Source of the DNA: an uncultured Clostridium sp.
GTDB taxonomy: Bacteria > Bacillota > Clostridia > TANB77 > CAG-508
DNA length: 41,315 bases
Assembly: GCA_947388675.1 (NCBI GenBank)
Contig: CANDRW010000016.1
Location: 1 to 41,315, forward strand
Reading direction: 5' to 3'
Shown: piece by piece, positions 15,720-24,611 of the stretch
Layout: each line of letters begins with the position of its first letter
Position numbering within the stretch: the first letter of the stretch is position 1
Made by a program: the position numbers and the translations under genes
The notes under the pieces: generated by a model
Seen by the model: the letters and a program-made list of their open reading frames with translations, nothing else
Database searches by the model: none
Told to the model about the DNA's origin: nothing

Positions 15720-16826
15720 TTATTCTTGGCATAGTTCAATAGCTTGCTTTTCTGCTATCTCTTCTTGTGGCTTCTCCTTGATAAGTAAAGTGCACACTTG
15801 AATAGCTAGTACAAAGTTTAGTCCTGGATTGATTAAGTGACTCTCACAGCAGCCATAAATCAGTGTCATAATAAATATTTTAGTTAGTCTCCTGTCTACT
15901 TCCAGCTTTTCTCCTGATTTCCAATACATCCAAAAATAATAGACATAGAACACCAAACCTGATGATAAAATGATATGTAAATAGACATTGTCAATGTTGT
16001 TAAAGTTTGTATTTGTTTGAATTTTACTTAAATTATTTCCTAACACATTAAAAATCAATCCATTTTCCATTGTTGCATGAGCATAATATGGTCTGTAACT
16101 TAAAGCTTCGTTTAAAGGGCTATTCATATTAGCACCAAAAACTCCTAATAAAAGAGTTAAAACTGTACCAAGTGCAAAAAAGTATTTATTAATTTTGATT
16201 TTTGAATGATATAGAACATCAATTGCTAAGAATACAAAAATACACAAAAATCCCGTTCTACATAGTGTTATTTTATATAGTACATAAGCAACAATTAATG
16301 CTAAAAACCAAAATAACTTTTTGTTTTTACTAAAATAATAGAAGCCTAATAAAATCATAAAGAAATAGCAATATGTTTCATTTGGATGCGCAAATCCTAA
16401 TGAATTTCTTTGAATTCTTATACCATCAATAATTCTACTTAAATATGCTGACTCTAAAATTCCACATTGGTATAAAACAATAGTTGTAATAAATACAATT
16501 ACTAATGAAATTAAAAAATATTTGATAATATTCCTTGTATAATTTTTATCCTCAGTGAAAAGAATTCCTAGCATCAATAAAATAAGAATGTCAACATCCC
16601 TTAATAGTACAATTTGCACTACCGCTATCAATGCTAAAATTAGAAAATAGTTGGTATTGATATTCTTGATTTTCCCTCTAGAACCTAGCCAGATTAAAAC
16701 AATAAATAGGGTAGCTAATAAAATACAATTACTTATTGTATTACTGATAAAATTTTGCATTTTTAAATACTTAAATATAACAAGTAAAAAAACAATTATA
16801 AATCTAAGATTAAATTTTATCTTCAT
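15720..16826 (-). CDS. Wzy-like O-antigen/capsule polymerase
   Basis: The 368-residue protein has 10 or so hydrophobic segments and a larger extracytoplasmic loop around ESAYLSRIIDGIRIQRNSLGFAHPNE (about 128-153). RNSLGFAHPN is typical of the Wzy/O-antigen ligase superfamily. A second conserved stretch, NNIDNVYLHIILSSGLV, lies at about 280-296. It should polymerise flipped repeat units. It overlaps the preceding glycosyltransferase stop by one base. Sequence divergence in this family is high, so the call relies on topology, motifs and position. Confidence 0.85.
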   Translation of the reverse strand: MKIKFNLRFIIVFLLVIFKYLKMQNFISNTISNCILLATLFIVLIWLGSRGKIKNINTNYFLILALIAVVQIVLLRDVDILILLMLGILFTEDKNYTRNIIKYFLISLVIVFITTIVLYQCGILESAYLSRIIDGIRIQRNSLGFAHPNETYCYFFMILLGFYYFSKNKKLFWFLALIVAYVLYKITLCRTGFLCIFVFLAIDVLYHSKIKINKYFFALGTVLTLLLGVFGANMNSPLNEALSYRPYYAHATMENGLIFNVLGNNLSKIQTNTNFNNIDNVYLHIILSSGLVFYVYYFWMYWKSGEKLEVDRRLTKIFIMTLIYGCCESHLINPGLNFVLAIQVCTLLIKEKPQEEIAEKQAIELCQE

Positions 16827-17968
16827 TATTTACCCTTTCTATCATTTGTGTCAAATTTTATATAAATTCCTTCTAATTTTTTTGCTTCTTTTTGTATATC
16901 AAAACCTTTTTGTGTCATTTCACTTAAAGTGTTCTTTCTTTCAAATTGCTTCGTCGCATTACATATAGTATCTGCCCATTTTTTTTCGCCTTCATTTAAC
17001 GACAAAAATGTAGTAGTTTCCAATACTTTCGTTTCTTTTGTCATATCATCTGAGAATATGCATAGAAGCCCTGCTGCTTGCGCTTCTACTCCTACAACTG
17101 GTAACCCTTCATATAAGCTAGGTAATACAAAGACATCCATCGCCTGATACAATCTATTAGCGTCATTTCTTTGTCCTAAAAATTTAACTACCTTATCTAG
17201 CTTCATTTCTTTTACTTTTTGTTCTATCTTTTCTTTTAAAGGGCCTTGTCCCGCAAGCAATAAAATGCTATTTTCATTTTCTCTATATATTTCATTAAAT
17301 ATCTCAATTAAAAACTTATGATTTTTAACTGTTACAAATCTTCCAATATGCCCCATAACAAAAGTTTTTTCACCAATATTCAATTCTTTTCTTACTTCTT
17401 CTCTTATTTTCTCATTATATTCAAATTTTTGCAAGTCTATCGCATTATTTAATAGATAAATTTTTCCCTCATTATATAGTTTATCGCCAAATAGCCATCT
17501 TCCTGCTAATTCTGAGCAACACATATAATCTGTTGCAAATAGCTTTGAAAATGGCTTCAATACTTGCTTCATTAAATTTTTCTTTTTTTCTTTTTTATTG
17601 GTGGTACTATGAGAATGTGCAATACGTACTGGCACTTTAGCACATTTTGCTGCAAACAAACTAAACACAGATAATGTGTTTATGTGTGAATGCACAATTT
17701 TATAATTTCCTTCTTTTAAAACTCTTTTTAATTCTTTATGATATCTAAATAACTTTTGATAAGGTGGAATTAAAATTACTTTTCCACCTAATCTCTCTAT
17801 TTCTTCATAAGGTATATTAGTTGAATCTTCATCACAGATAAAATCAAATTGTATCTTACTTTTGTCAATGTGGCGGTAGTAGTTCATCACAACCGCTTCT
17901 ACTCCACCGCCAATCCATTTTCCAATAACTTGTGCAATTCTAATAGGTTCTTGTTTCATATTTTCCAT
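16826..17968 (-). CDS. GT4-family glycosyltransferase (EpsF-like)
   Basis: The 380-residue GT-B enzyme opens with PIRIAQVIGKWIGGGVEAVV, the hallmark of EpsF-type exopolysaccharide glycosyltransferases, followed by MNYYRHIDKSKIQFDFI. The C-terminal domain has GHIGRFVTVKNHKFLIEIF, LLLAGQGPLKEKI and FVLPSLYEGLPVVGVEAQAAG with EX7E. Start: ATG at 17968 with GGAGG upstream. It follows the priming transferase gene by 34 bp and may add the second sugar of the repeat unit (inferred from gene order). Confidence 0.9.
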   Translation of the reverse strand: MENMKQEPIRIAQVIGKWIGGGVEAVVMNYYRHIDKSKIQFDFICDEDSTNIPYEEIERLGGKVILIPPYQKLFRYHKELKRVLKEGNYKIVHSHINTLSVFSLFAAKCAKVPVRIAHSHSTTNKKEKKKNLMKQVLKPFSKLFATDYMCCSELAGRWLFGDKLYNEGKIYLLNNAIDLQKFEYNEKIREEVRKELNIGEKTFVMGHIGRFVTVKNHKFLIEIFNEIYRENENSILLLAGQGPLKEKIEQKVKEMKLDKVVKFLGQRNDANRLYQAMDVFVLPSLYEGLPVVGVEAQAAGLLCIFSDDMTKETKVLETTTFLSLNEGEKKWADTICNATKQFERKNTLSEMTQKGFDIQKEAKKLEGIYIKFDTNDRKGK

Positions 17969-18002
17969 AACCTACTTCCTCCTAAATGTGTTCTTATGTC
18001 TT

Positions 18003-18719
18003 TTATCTTGCGCCTTCCTTTGCAAACACTTTGAATGCTGTCTTTATTAAAATTTTAGTATCACATTTCATTCCTTTTGATTGATTATATGTATAATCTA
18101 AACTTAGTCTTTCATCAAAACTTGTTTCACTTCTTCCTGAAACTTGCCATAGTCCTGTAATTCCTGGTTTTGACTGAATAATACAGTTATAGTAACTTTT
18201 CATGTCGTCTTTTTCTCTTGGTAAATATGGTCTTGGTCCTACTAAACTCATATTGCCAATTAAAACATTTACTAATTGTGGTAATTCATCAATACTTGTT
18301 TTTCTAATAAATTTCCCTATTTTTGTTACTCTTGGATCATCTTTTAACTTTTTATATGTTTGATATTCTTTTCTTGCTTCTTCATTTTCTGCTAAGTATT
18401 TCTCTAAAATTGCATCCGCTCCGACTACCATGGAACGATATTTGTACATTTTAAAAATCTTACCATCTTGTCCAATTCTTTCTTGTACTAAAAAAGCTGG
18501 TCCTTTAGAATCTAGTTTTACAGCGGCTGCTGCAAATAGCATAATTGGTGATAGTGCTACTAATGCAATTGCTGAAATTACAACATCTGATGTTCTTTTA
18601 AATCCTAGATATACGTCCTCCTTTTTTAATAAACTTCTCTCTTTTAACTCTACTAATTCTGTACGCATTGGTATTTGCATTTGCATCCCATCTACATTTT
18701 CTGCTACATTGTTTTGCAT
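18003..18719 (-). CDS. Priming sugar transferase (undecaprenyl-phosphate sugar-1-phosphate transferase)
   Basis: The 238-residue member of the bacterial sugar transferase family moves a sugar-1-phosphate from a nucleotide sugar to undecaprenyl phosphate, the committed step of repeat-unit assembly. It has only the catalytic module: a membrane re-entrant hairpin (about 49-72), then LVQERIGQDGKIFKMYKYRSM, the KIGKFIRKTSIDELPQL block, LVGPRPYLPRE and GITGLWQVSGR. The four-helix membrane bundle of WbaP is absent, as in PglC/EpsL-type short forms, and the first 40 residues are non-conserved. GGAGG precedes the ATG. Confidence 0.93.
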   Translation of the reverse strand: MQNNVAENVDGMQMQIPMRTELVELKERSLLKKEDVYLGFKRTSDVVISAIALVALSPIMLFAAAAVKLDSKGPAFLVQERIGQDGKIFKMYKYRSMVVGADAILEKYLAENEEARKEYQTYKKLKDDPRVTKIGKFIRKTSIDELPQLVNVLIGNMSLVGPRPYLPREKDDMKSYYNCIIQSKPGITGLWQVSGRSETSFDERLSLDYTYNQSKGMKCDTKILIKTAFKVFAKEGAR

Positions 18720-18809
18720 AATATGTTTTCCTCCATCTTTTCCTTCTTAAATTTGCCTTCTTTCGTTTCTTGTTTTCTTTGGTATCTTATATTATGCTTG
18801 TCCTTGTGT

Positions 18810-19874
18810 TTATTTTGTATAACCTGTTTTTTGAATAATTTCATTGCTAATTTGTTTTACTGCATTAGATGGTTCATAATCTTCTTGTCCATAAATTTCT
18901 TTATGCAATCTTATTACATTGCTTTCTAATGTAATTGGTGGTCCATACCAAATTCCATTAATTGTTGCGCCTTTAGTTTCATATGGCCAACCAATATTAT
19001 ATTTCATTTTGTAAGTTGCAAGCTCTGGTATCATTGCTAAAATTTCTTGTGCTTCAATATTGGTATAAGTTTTAGGTAATAGAATATCTACTATTTTATT
19101 TAATTCTGTTACACTTAAGTTTTTTGCTTTTTGAAGCATTTTCTCAATAACAGTTCTCATTCTTTCTGTCCTTTTATAATCTCCGCCTTCCGTATAACGA
19201 ATTCTTGAATAAGCTAATGCTTGTACACCATCTACTTGTCTTTTTCCTGCTGTTGTAATTTCTTCAGAAGAATGTTCTGTTACACGATTAATCTCGCTAA
19301 TATACCCATTAATGTATTTTACTTCATCTTCTGTGATATCTAGCTCAATTCCGCCCAAAGCATCTACGGCTTCTACTACTGCTTCAAAGTTAACTGTGAC
19401 AAACTCTTTAATATCTAAATCTAAGTTTGTATTTAAAGTACTAATCGCTAGTTCTGGACCGCCATAAGAATAGGCATGTGTTACTTTGTCTAAATACATG
19501 TCTGTCATTTTTAAGTAAGTATCTCTATAAACAGATACTAAACTGACTTCTTTGGTCTTTTCATTTAAAATGGCAAGAATAATACAATCACTTCTATTTC
19601 CTTTGTCATAAGTATCTTCTCTTGCGTCAATTCCGAATAAAGCAATAGTTCTATAGGTTTCTAGTGCTTCTGCTTTCACTAATACTTCTGGATTTACTTG
19701 TATTTTATTTTGGTCAAGTTCCACATAATTGATTTTTGCTAATTTATCATTAATGTAGAAACTTCCTAATGTGACAATTGTTATGATAAGTAACAGTAGA
19801 ACACTAAAAATGCTAATTATAATTTTCCCCTTTTTTCCTGTTTTCTTTTTACCTGTTTGCATTTCTTCTTCCAT
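18810..19874 (-). CDS. LytR-CpsA-Psr (LCP) family glycopolymer ligase
   Basis: A 354-residue membrane-anchored phosphotransferase that attaches finished capsule or teichoic polymers from the lipid carrier to peptidoglycan. After a Lys-rich cytoplasmic start, one membrane segment lies at about 17-37. The LCP domain shows ALFGIDAREDTYDKGNRSDC (with the Asp/Arg that bind pyrophosphate lipid), VSVYRDTYLKM and the QALAYSRIRYTEGGDYKRTERM block with conserved arginines. The gene lies 3 bp after the fused kinase, with GGAGGG before the ATG, so capsule export and anchoring are co-expressed. Confidence 0.93.
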   Translation of the reverse strand: MEEEMQTGKKKTGKKGKIIISIFSVLLLLIITIVTLGSFYINDKLAKINYVELDQNKIQVNPEVLVKAEALETYRTIALFGIDAREDTYDKGNRSDCIILAILNEKTKEVSLVSVYRDTYLKMTDMYLDKVTHAYSYGGPELAISTLNTNLDLDIKEFVTVNFEAVVEAVDALGGIELDITEDEVKYINGYISEINRVTEHSSEEITTAGKRQVDGVQALAYSRIRYTEGGDYKRTERMRTVIEKMLQKAKNLSVTELNKIVDILLPKTYTNIEAQEILAMIPELATYKMKYNIGWPYETKGATINGIWYGPPITLESNVIRLHKEIYGQEDYEPSNAVKQISNEIIQKTGYTK

Positions 19875-19877
19875 GTT

Positions 19878-22871
19878 CTACTTTGCCCTCCTTTGATTTT
19901 GATTGGTATTAAATTCGTATACTCCAATTGCTAAGTCTAATAATTGTTCGTATTCAATCTCTTTACCATATTCAATAATTAATTCTTCTTGTTTCATTTT
20001 CTTCTTGGCAGTTTCTAATTCAATTACATTATTTTTATTAGCTGCTTTTGTTTTTGTAGTTTGTTTATCAGGCTGTTTTGTAGTTTGAGAAACTTTCTTC
20101 ATAGCTGTTAAATTTTTGTTTACTTCTTGTGCTAGTTTGTCATATCTTGTGTTAATTTTCTTTAATTCTTTCATGATTTCTTTGATTTGATCTGAACTGT
20201 CTAATTTTTCTAGTTTCTTCTCATTTTCTAGTTTCATTTTTTCTACAACTTTGCTTAGTTTCTCTCCTGAATCTTTGCTATTAACTGCTTGTTCTACATC
20301 TATCATTTTGTTCATCAAATTTGCAATATCTATATTAGCTTGGTTTGAACTCATATCGTTTTCAAGTTTTTCCACTTTATTCATTAAACTGCTAATTTCA
20401 TCTTTGTAATTTAAGTTTGCCATTTTTTCTTCTAGTAATGTCTTAGTTTCATTTTGATTTTCCATCATATTAGAAAGCATTGTTTTAAATGTCTCTTCTA
20501 ACATTTTCATTGTGTTTTCTGTTGTTTCTGATTTCATAGCATTAAGCATATCTTGCATTTTTTCTTCTAATAGTCTTTGTGTAGTTTTGTTTTGTTCTTC
20601 TTTCATTTCTAAAATCATAGCTTGAATTTTTTCTTCAACCATTTGGATACTTTCTTTTGTTGTATCTTGGTTTATGTTGTTTTCTAAGTTATTAAGCTTA
20701 TCCATTAAGTTATTGATTTCTTGCTTGTAATTTAAACTAGCCATTTTCTCTTCTAATAAGTTTTGTGTTGCTAGTTTGCTTTCTTCTAATAAATTTTGAG
20801 TTTCTAGTTTCGTTTCTTCTATTAAATTTCTAGTTTCTTCTTGACTACTTGCTAATAAATTTCTAGTTGCTATATTGCTATTTTGTAATAAGCTTCTAGT
20901 TTCAAGTCCGTTCTTTTCAATATTTTCATTTTGATTTTGTGTTAACTTGTCCATTCTTTCTAAAATGTCTGATAAAGCTTTACTACTATTTAGCTCTTCT
21001 ATTTTTCTGTTTTGTTCTTCTTTCATTTCAGAAATCATATTCACTATTTTTTCTTCTGTTGTATCTTGATTAATTGCATTTTCAATACTTTCAATCTTTT
21101 GGATTAAACCATCTATTTCGTTCCCATGGTCTAATTGCTCCATTTTTTGCGCTAGAACATTTTTGGTTTCTTCATTGTTTTGTTCTAATTTTTTAACTAA
21201 TTCATTTTTGATAATATTTTCTTTGATATTTTCAGCTAATTTATTTTTATCAATTTCGTTCTCATAAATAGCCCTTATATCTTCTACCGCTTTTGTATAT
21301 CCTGCTAAATTCATATCTGGAATTTTTAATAATTTGTCTTCTAATCCTTCAATCTTTTCAGCAAGTAATGTAATTTGCTCTTCCTTCATAGTTGGCTCTA
21401 ATACAACTTCTTCATTTACTTCTTCTATATTTTGTTTTCTATTTTCAATTAATTCTTTTACAGTATATGTTTGTAGTTCTACTGTTGCATTTTCGTCATC
21501 TATTTTTCCATAGTAATATCCTTTGCCATATTCTTTACTCTTCATTTCTTTCTTGTTTAAAATCGCACCTTCAATATTACCACCTACGTTTTGAATTAAC
21601 TTCATAACGTTTTTCAAGTCTTCAATTTTCGTTCTTCTACATTCTGTAACAAGTACAGTTGAGTCAGCAATTCTAGATACTGGAATACTATCTGCTACTA
21701 AGTTACAAGGTGTACCATCAATGATAACTACATCATACACACATTTTAACATCTGAACTAATTCACTTAGTTTGTTAGATGATAATAACTCTGATGGGTT
21801 TGGAGGTACTGCTCCAATTGTCATAATATGTACTTTTGGCACATTAGTTTGTTTAATATAATTTTTTAGTGTTTTATAATCTTCACTATCTTTAATTTCT
21901 CTTAAACATTCTGATAAACCATTTTCGTTTGATACTTGGAAAATGTTATGTTGTCTACCTTTTCTCATATCTGCGTCTACAATAATTACGTTTTTATTTG
22001 ACCATGCATAAGCTACTGCCATGTTTGCAGTAATCCAACTTTTACCTTCTGATGCATTACAGCTGGTAAATAAAATCGTTCTAGATTGTTCATTTGATTT
22101 TGAAAAGGCTATATTCGTTCTAATTGTTTTGAATGCTTCTGATACTACTGATTTACTATGATGATGTACAATTAATTCTTCATCTGTTTTTGATTTATGG
22201 AATGGTACAACACCTACTACATTTAATCCAACATATTCTTCAATATCTTGCTCAATTTTAATAGTAGTATCTAAAACATAAATGATAGATACCATAATGG
22301 TACATGTTACCATACCAGCACCTAAGAACATCAAAATATCAACCATATGATGTATGTTATATGGCTCTGTTTCATAAGATGCTTGGTCTACAATGCTAAT
22401 ATTATCTATTTTATAAAATTCTCTAATTTCTTGGATAAATACATCATTTAGAGTTCCAGCTATTTTTTGTGCTTCAGTTGGATCTTCATGTATTACTCCA
22501 ATTTCAATAATTTGAGTGTCTTTTACTTCTTCTATTTCTATATTTTTGTATAGTTCTTCTTCTTCCATGTCTAAATGCAAGCGTTCAATTACTTTGTTTA
22601 GTACACTGCTGCTCTTTAGTATTCTTCCATACGTACCAATTAAGTTTTTATTTAAATTGATATCGTTTTGTGTTAAGCTGTCCGTATCTTTATTTACATT
22701 ATCGCTTGTTAGAAGCATGGTAGAAACTGATTTGTACTTTGGTACAACCATGTTATATGAGTAAAAGTATCCACATAAGATGAATAGAAAAAGTATTAAC
22801 ACAATTTTTAAGCTATTTTTCTTTACTACATTGCTTAATCTTTTTAAACTATTCTTTTCCTTTTTATCCAT
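19878..22871 (-). CDS. Wzz-BY-kinase fusion with a long C-terminal coiled coil
   Basis: The 997-residue first gene of the polysaccharide operon. Residues 1-210 are a Wzz domain with membrane segments at about 22-40 and 178-200. Residues 236-440 are a BY-kinase with SCNASEGKSW (Walker A, 270-279), VIIVDADMR (A', 295-303) and VVIIDGTP (B, 381-388). A small Tyr cluster GKGYYYGK follows (449-456). Residues about 490-950 are a charged, Leu/Glu/Lys/Asn-rich coiled coil with degenerate repeats (LLEEKMASLNYKQEI, LLEEKMANLNYKDEI) and five tandem 11-residue repeats at 658-712. The tail contains a Lys/Thr-rich segment. Typical Wzc-like fusions end near 730 residues with a short Tyr tail, so this coiled coil is extra. 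It may be a cytoplasmic scaffold. The second kinase at 9605-10462 has no such extension. Confidence 0.9.
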   Translation of the reverse strand: MDKKEKNSLKRLSNVVKKNSLKIVLILFLFILCGYFYSYNMVVPKYKSVSTMLLTSDNVNKDTDSLTQNDINLNKNLIGTYGRILKSSSVLNKVIERLHLDMEEEELYKNIEIEEVKDTQIIEIGVIHEDPTEAQKIAGTLNDVFIQEIREFYKIDNISIVDQASYETEPYNIHHMVDILMFLGAGMVTCTIMVSIIYVLDTTIKIEQDIEEYVGLNVVGVVPFHKSKTDEELIVHHHSKSVVSEAFKTIRTNIAFSKSNEQSRTILFTSCNASEGKSWITANMAVAYAWSNKNVIIVDADMRKGRQHNIFQVSNENGLSECLREIKDSEDYKTLKNYIKQTNVPKVHIMTIGAVPPNPSELLSSNKLSELVQMLKCVYDVVIIDGTPCNLVADSIPVSRIADSTVLVTECRRTKIEDLKNVMKLIQNVGGNIEGAILNKKEMKSKEYGKGYYYGKIDDENATVELQTYTVKELIENRKQNIEEVNEEVVLEPTMKEEQITLLAEKIEGLEDKLLKIPDMNLAGYTKAVEDIRAIYENEIDKNKLAENIKENIIKNELVKKLEQNNEETKNVLAQKMEQLDHGNEIDGLIQKIESIENAINQDTTEEKIVNMISEMKEEQNRKIEELNSSKALSDILERMDKLTQNQNENIEKNGLETRSLLQNSNIATRNLLASSQEETRNLIEETKLETQNLLEESKLATQNLLEEKMASLNYKQEINNLMDKLNNLENNINQDTTKESIQMVEEKIQAMILEMKEEQNKTTQRLLEEKMQDMLNAMKSETTENTMKMLEETFKTMLSNMMENQNETKTLLEEKMANLNYKDEISSLMNKVEKLENDMSSNQANIDIANLMNKMIDVEQAVNSKDSGEKLSKVVEKMKLENEKKLEKLDSSDQIKEIMKELKKINTRYDKLAQEVNKNLTAMKKVSQTTKQPDKQTTKTKAANKNNVIELETAKKKMKQEELIIEYGKEIEYEQLLDLAIGVYEFNTNQNQRRAK
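20736..20900 (-). repeat. Five tandem 33-bp repeats encoding hendecads
   Basis: Within the coiled coil, residues 658-712 are five consecutive 11-residue units: TRSLLQNSNIA, TRNLLASSQEE, TRNLIEETKLE, TQNLLEESKLA and TQNLLEEKMAS. Hendecad periodicity favours a nearly straight or right-handed coiled coil. The repeat is visible in the DNA as a 33-bp unit, so copy number could vary between strains. Confidence 0.85.
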
Positions 22872-22891
22872 ATTTCACCACCTATACATAA

Positions 22892-22920
22892 ATTATACCA
22901 CACATAATTTATTTTTGCAA
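22892..22920 (-). promoter_or_regulatory. Promoter of the polysaccharide operon
   Basis: On the minus strand TTGCAA (22915-22920) and TATAAT (22892-22897) are 17 nt apart, with TGG before the -10 (extended -10). The start site would be about 15 nt before the ribosome site of the fused kinase gene. I see no other strong promoter within the 14-kb operon. Confidence 0.85.
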
Positions 22921-22981
22921 CATTTTATGTTTACTTATTGGCGTCTTTTTATATCTATACAAATTTTTGTTATCATATAAA

Positions 22982-23010
22982 TTGACTTTTCCCCTTTTGT
23001 GGTGTATGAT
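22982..23010 (+). promoter_or_regulatory. Promoter of rubrerythrin gene
   Basis: TTGACT (22982-22987) and TATGAT (23005-23010) with a 17-nt spacer, 37 nt upstream of the rbr start codon. It is divergent from the polysaccharide promoter, with about 60 bp between the two -35 elements. No clear PerR palindrome is visible. Confidence 0.8.
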
Positions 23011-23046
23011 GTAGGCGTTAATAATATTATTCTAAGGAGGAAAATT

Positions 23047-23580
23047 ATGGAATTAAAAGGTTCAAAAACAGAAGCTAATTTAATGGCTGCTTTTTCGGGA
23101 GAATCTGAAGCGAGAAATAAATATACTTATTTCGCTAGTGTTGCTAAAAAGGAAGGATATGAGCAAATCGCTGCTATTTTCTTAGAAACTGCTGAAAATG
23201 AAAAAGAACATGCCAAATTACATTTTAAATATTTACAAGGGATTGGCGATACTTTATCTAATTTAAATGATGCCGCTGCAGGTGAAAATTATGAATGGAC
23301 AGACATGTATGCAAATTTTGCCAAAGTTGCTGATGAAGAAGGATTTACAGAAATTGCAGCTACATTTAGAGGAATTGCAGAAGTGGAAAAACATCATGAA
23401 GAAAGATATAGAAAATTAATTGAAAACTTAGGAAATGGTGAAGTTTTCAAAAAAGGAAGTATTACTGTTTGGAAATGTAGAAATTGCGGTCATATCCATG
23501 TTGGTACAGATGCACCTATAATTTGTCCTGTTTGTAAACATCCACAAGCATACTTTGAAGTAAATTGCGAAAATTACTAA
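23047..23580 (+). CDS. rbr: Rubrerythrin
   Basis: The 177-residue non-haem iron peroxidase of anaerobes reduces hydrogen peroxide using electrons from NAD(P)H via rubredoxin-type carriers. The N-terminal ferritin-like four-helix domain carries the diiron ligands in [18 protein letters not shown] and VEKHHEERY (the last near residue 115). The C-terminal rubredoxin-like domain has CRNCG and CPVC (Cys-X2-Cys pairs). The ATG at 23047 follows AAGGAGG; the frame opens earlier, but that part overlaps the promoter. It is a single-gene transcript with its own terminator. Confidence 0.96.
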   Translation: MELKGSKTEANLMAAFSGESEARNKYTYFASVAKKEGYEQIAAIFLETAENEKEHAKLHFKYLQGIGDTLSNLNDAAAGENYEWTDMYANFAKVADEEGFTEIAATFRGIAEVEKHHEERYRKLIENLGNGEVFKKGSITVWKCRNCGHIHVGTDAPIICPVCKHPQAYFEVNCENY

Positions 23581-23598
23581 TATCATTAAACTTTGCAT

Positions 23599-23630
23599 AT
23601 TAAAAGGCTAGTATAAACTAGCCTTTTAAT
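23599..23630. terminator. Terminator between rubrerythrin and truB
   Basis: Perfect 13-bp stem ATTAAAAGGCTAG / CTAGCCTTTTAAT with a 6-nt loop, between the convergent rbr and truB genes. The stem bases themselves supply T-rich 3' ends in both directions. Confidence 0.8.
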
Positions 23631-23647
23631 AGTTTGATAATACATTG

Positions 23648-24532
23648 TTATAAAATCTTTGCAATTATTATATCCCTTTTTAATAAATTTTTTTCAATGA
23701 TACCTGTACCAATAAATTCATTTTTTTCGTTATAAATTTTGTAAATGTCATCTTTCTCTTTTCTTGTTTGTTTAACTCCATTAAAAAATAAAGTCAATTG
23801 TTTCTCATTTAATACAATACTTGATTTATCCTTGAAAAATTGCTCTATGGTTATTACATTTTCTTGCCAAAAGTTTTTGTCTTGATTTTCTTCTATTTGT
23901 GTTAATGATATAGTTTGTTCTATAGTAAACTTACCCACCTTAATACGATTCAGTTCTTTCATATATCCTATTGTTCCTAATTTTTCTGCTATTGTTTCAC
24001 ATAAACTTCTAATATATGTTCCTTTTGAACAATGAACTCTAAAAAAAATTGTTTTTTCTACTTCATCGTAGTTCATTAATTGTAAACTATAGATTTCTAT
24101 TTCACGTTCTGGAATTTCTATTTCTTCATTCTTTCTGGCATATTCATATAGCTTTCTTCCCTTTATTTTAATAGCTGAATAAATAGGTGGTCTTTGTTTT
24201 TGTTTTCCTTCTAATTGCTTTAACACAGTTTGTATTTTCTCTACATGAAATATACTTTCATCTATTTCTTTTTCTTCAACTATTTTTCCTTCTCCATCTG
24301 CTGTATCTGTTTTTTGTCCTAACCTAACTACTGCCTCATAAATCTTATCATGCTCTATTAGATACTTAGAAAGCTTTGTTCCTTCACCTAATAACAATGG
24401 GAGCACCCCAGTTGCCATTGGATCTAATGTACCTGTGTGCCCTACTTTTGTTTTTGTTATTCTTTTTACTTTCGCTACTACATCATGCGATGTACAACCT
24501 TTTTCTTTTTTGACAATTAAAATTCCATCCAT
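23648..24532 (-). CDS. truB: tRNA pseudouridine(55) synthase
   Basis: Converts U55 of the tRNA T-loop to pseudouridine. The 294-residue protein has the TruB opening MDGILIVKKEKGCTSHDVV, the catalytic loop HTGTLDPMATGVLPLLLGEGTK (catalytic Asp near residue 39), PPIYSAIKIKGRKLYEYAR and HCSKGTYIRSLCETIAEKLG. A C-terminal PUA-like region follows with moderate conservation. The ATG follows AGAGGAAA. It ends the rimP-to-truB operon, 79 bp after nrnA, the gap carrying a long AT-rich hairpin. Confidence 0.95.
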   Translation of the reverse strand: MDGILIVKKEKGCTSHDVVAKVKRITKTKVGHTGTLDPMATGVLPLLLGEGTKLSKYLIEHDKIYEAVVRLGQKTDTADGEGKIVEEKEIDESIFHVEKIQTVLKQLEGKQKQRPPIYSAIKIKGRKLYEYARKNEEIEIPEREIEIYSLQLMNYDEVEKTIFFRVHCSKGTYIRSLCETIAEKLGTIGYMKELNRIKVGKFTIEQTISLTQIEENQDKNFWQENVITIEQFFKDKSSIVLNEKQLTLFFNGVKQTRKEKDDIYKIYNEKNEFIGTGIIEKNLLKRDIIIAKIL

Positions 24533-24564
24533 TTGTATTTCCTCTATTTTTATTTCTTGAAAAT

Positions 24565-24605
24565 AATAGATATTTATAATATTGCTTTTATTATAAATAT
24601 CTATT
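24565..24605. repeat. Perfect 16-bp AT-rich hairpin between nrnA and truB
   Basis: AATAGATATTTATAAT and ATTATAAATATCTATT flank a 9-nt loop. On the minus strand the right arm is followed by ATTTTC rather than a T-run. It lies between the nrnA stop and truB, so it may attenuate or stabilise the transcript. It is unlikely to be a strong terminator. Confidence 0.6.
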
Positions 24606-24611
24606 CTACCA

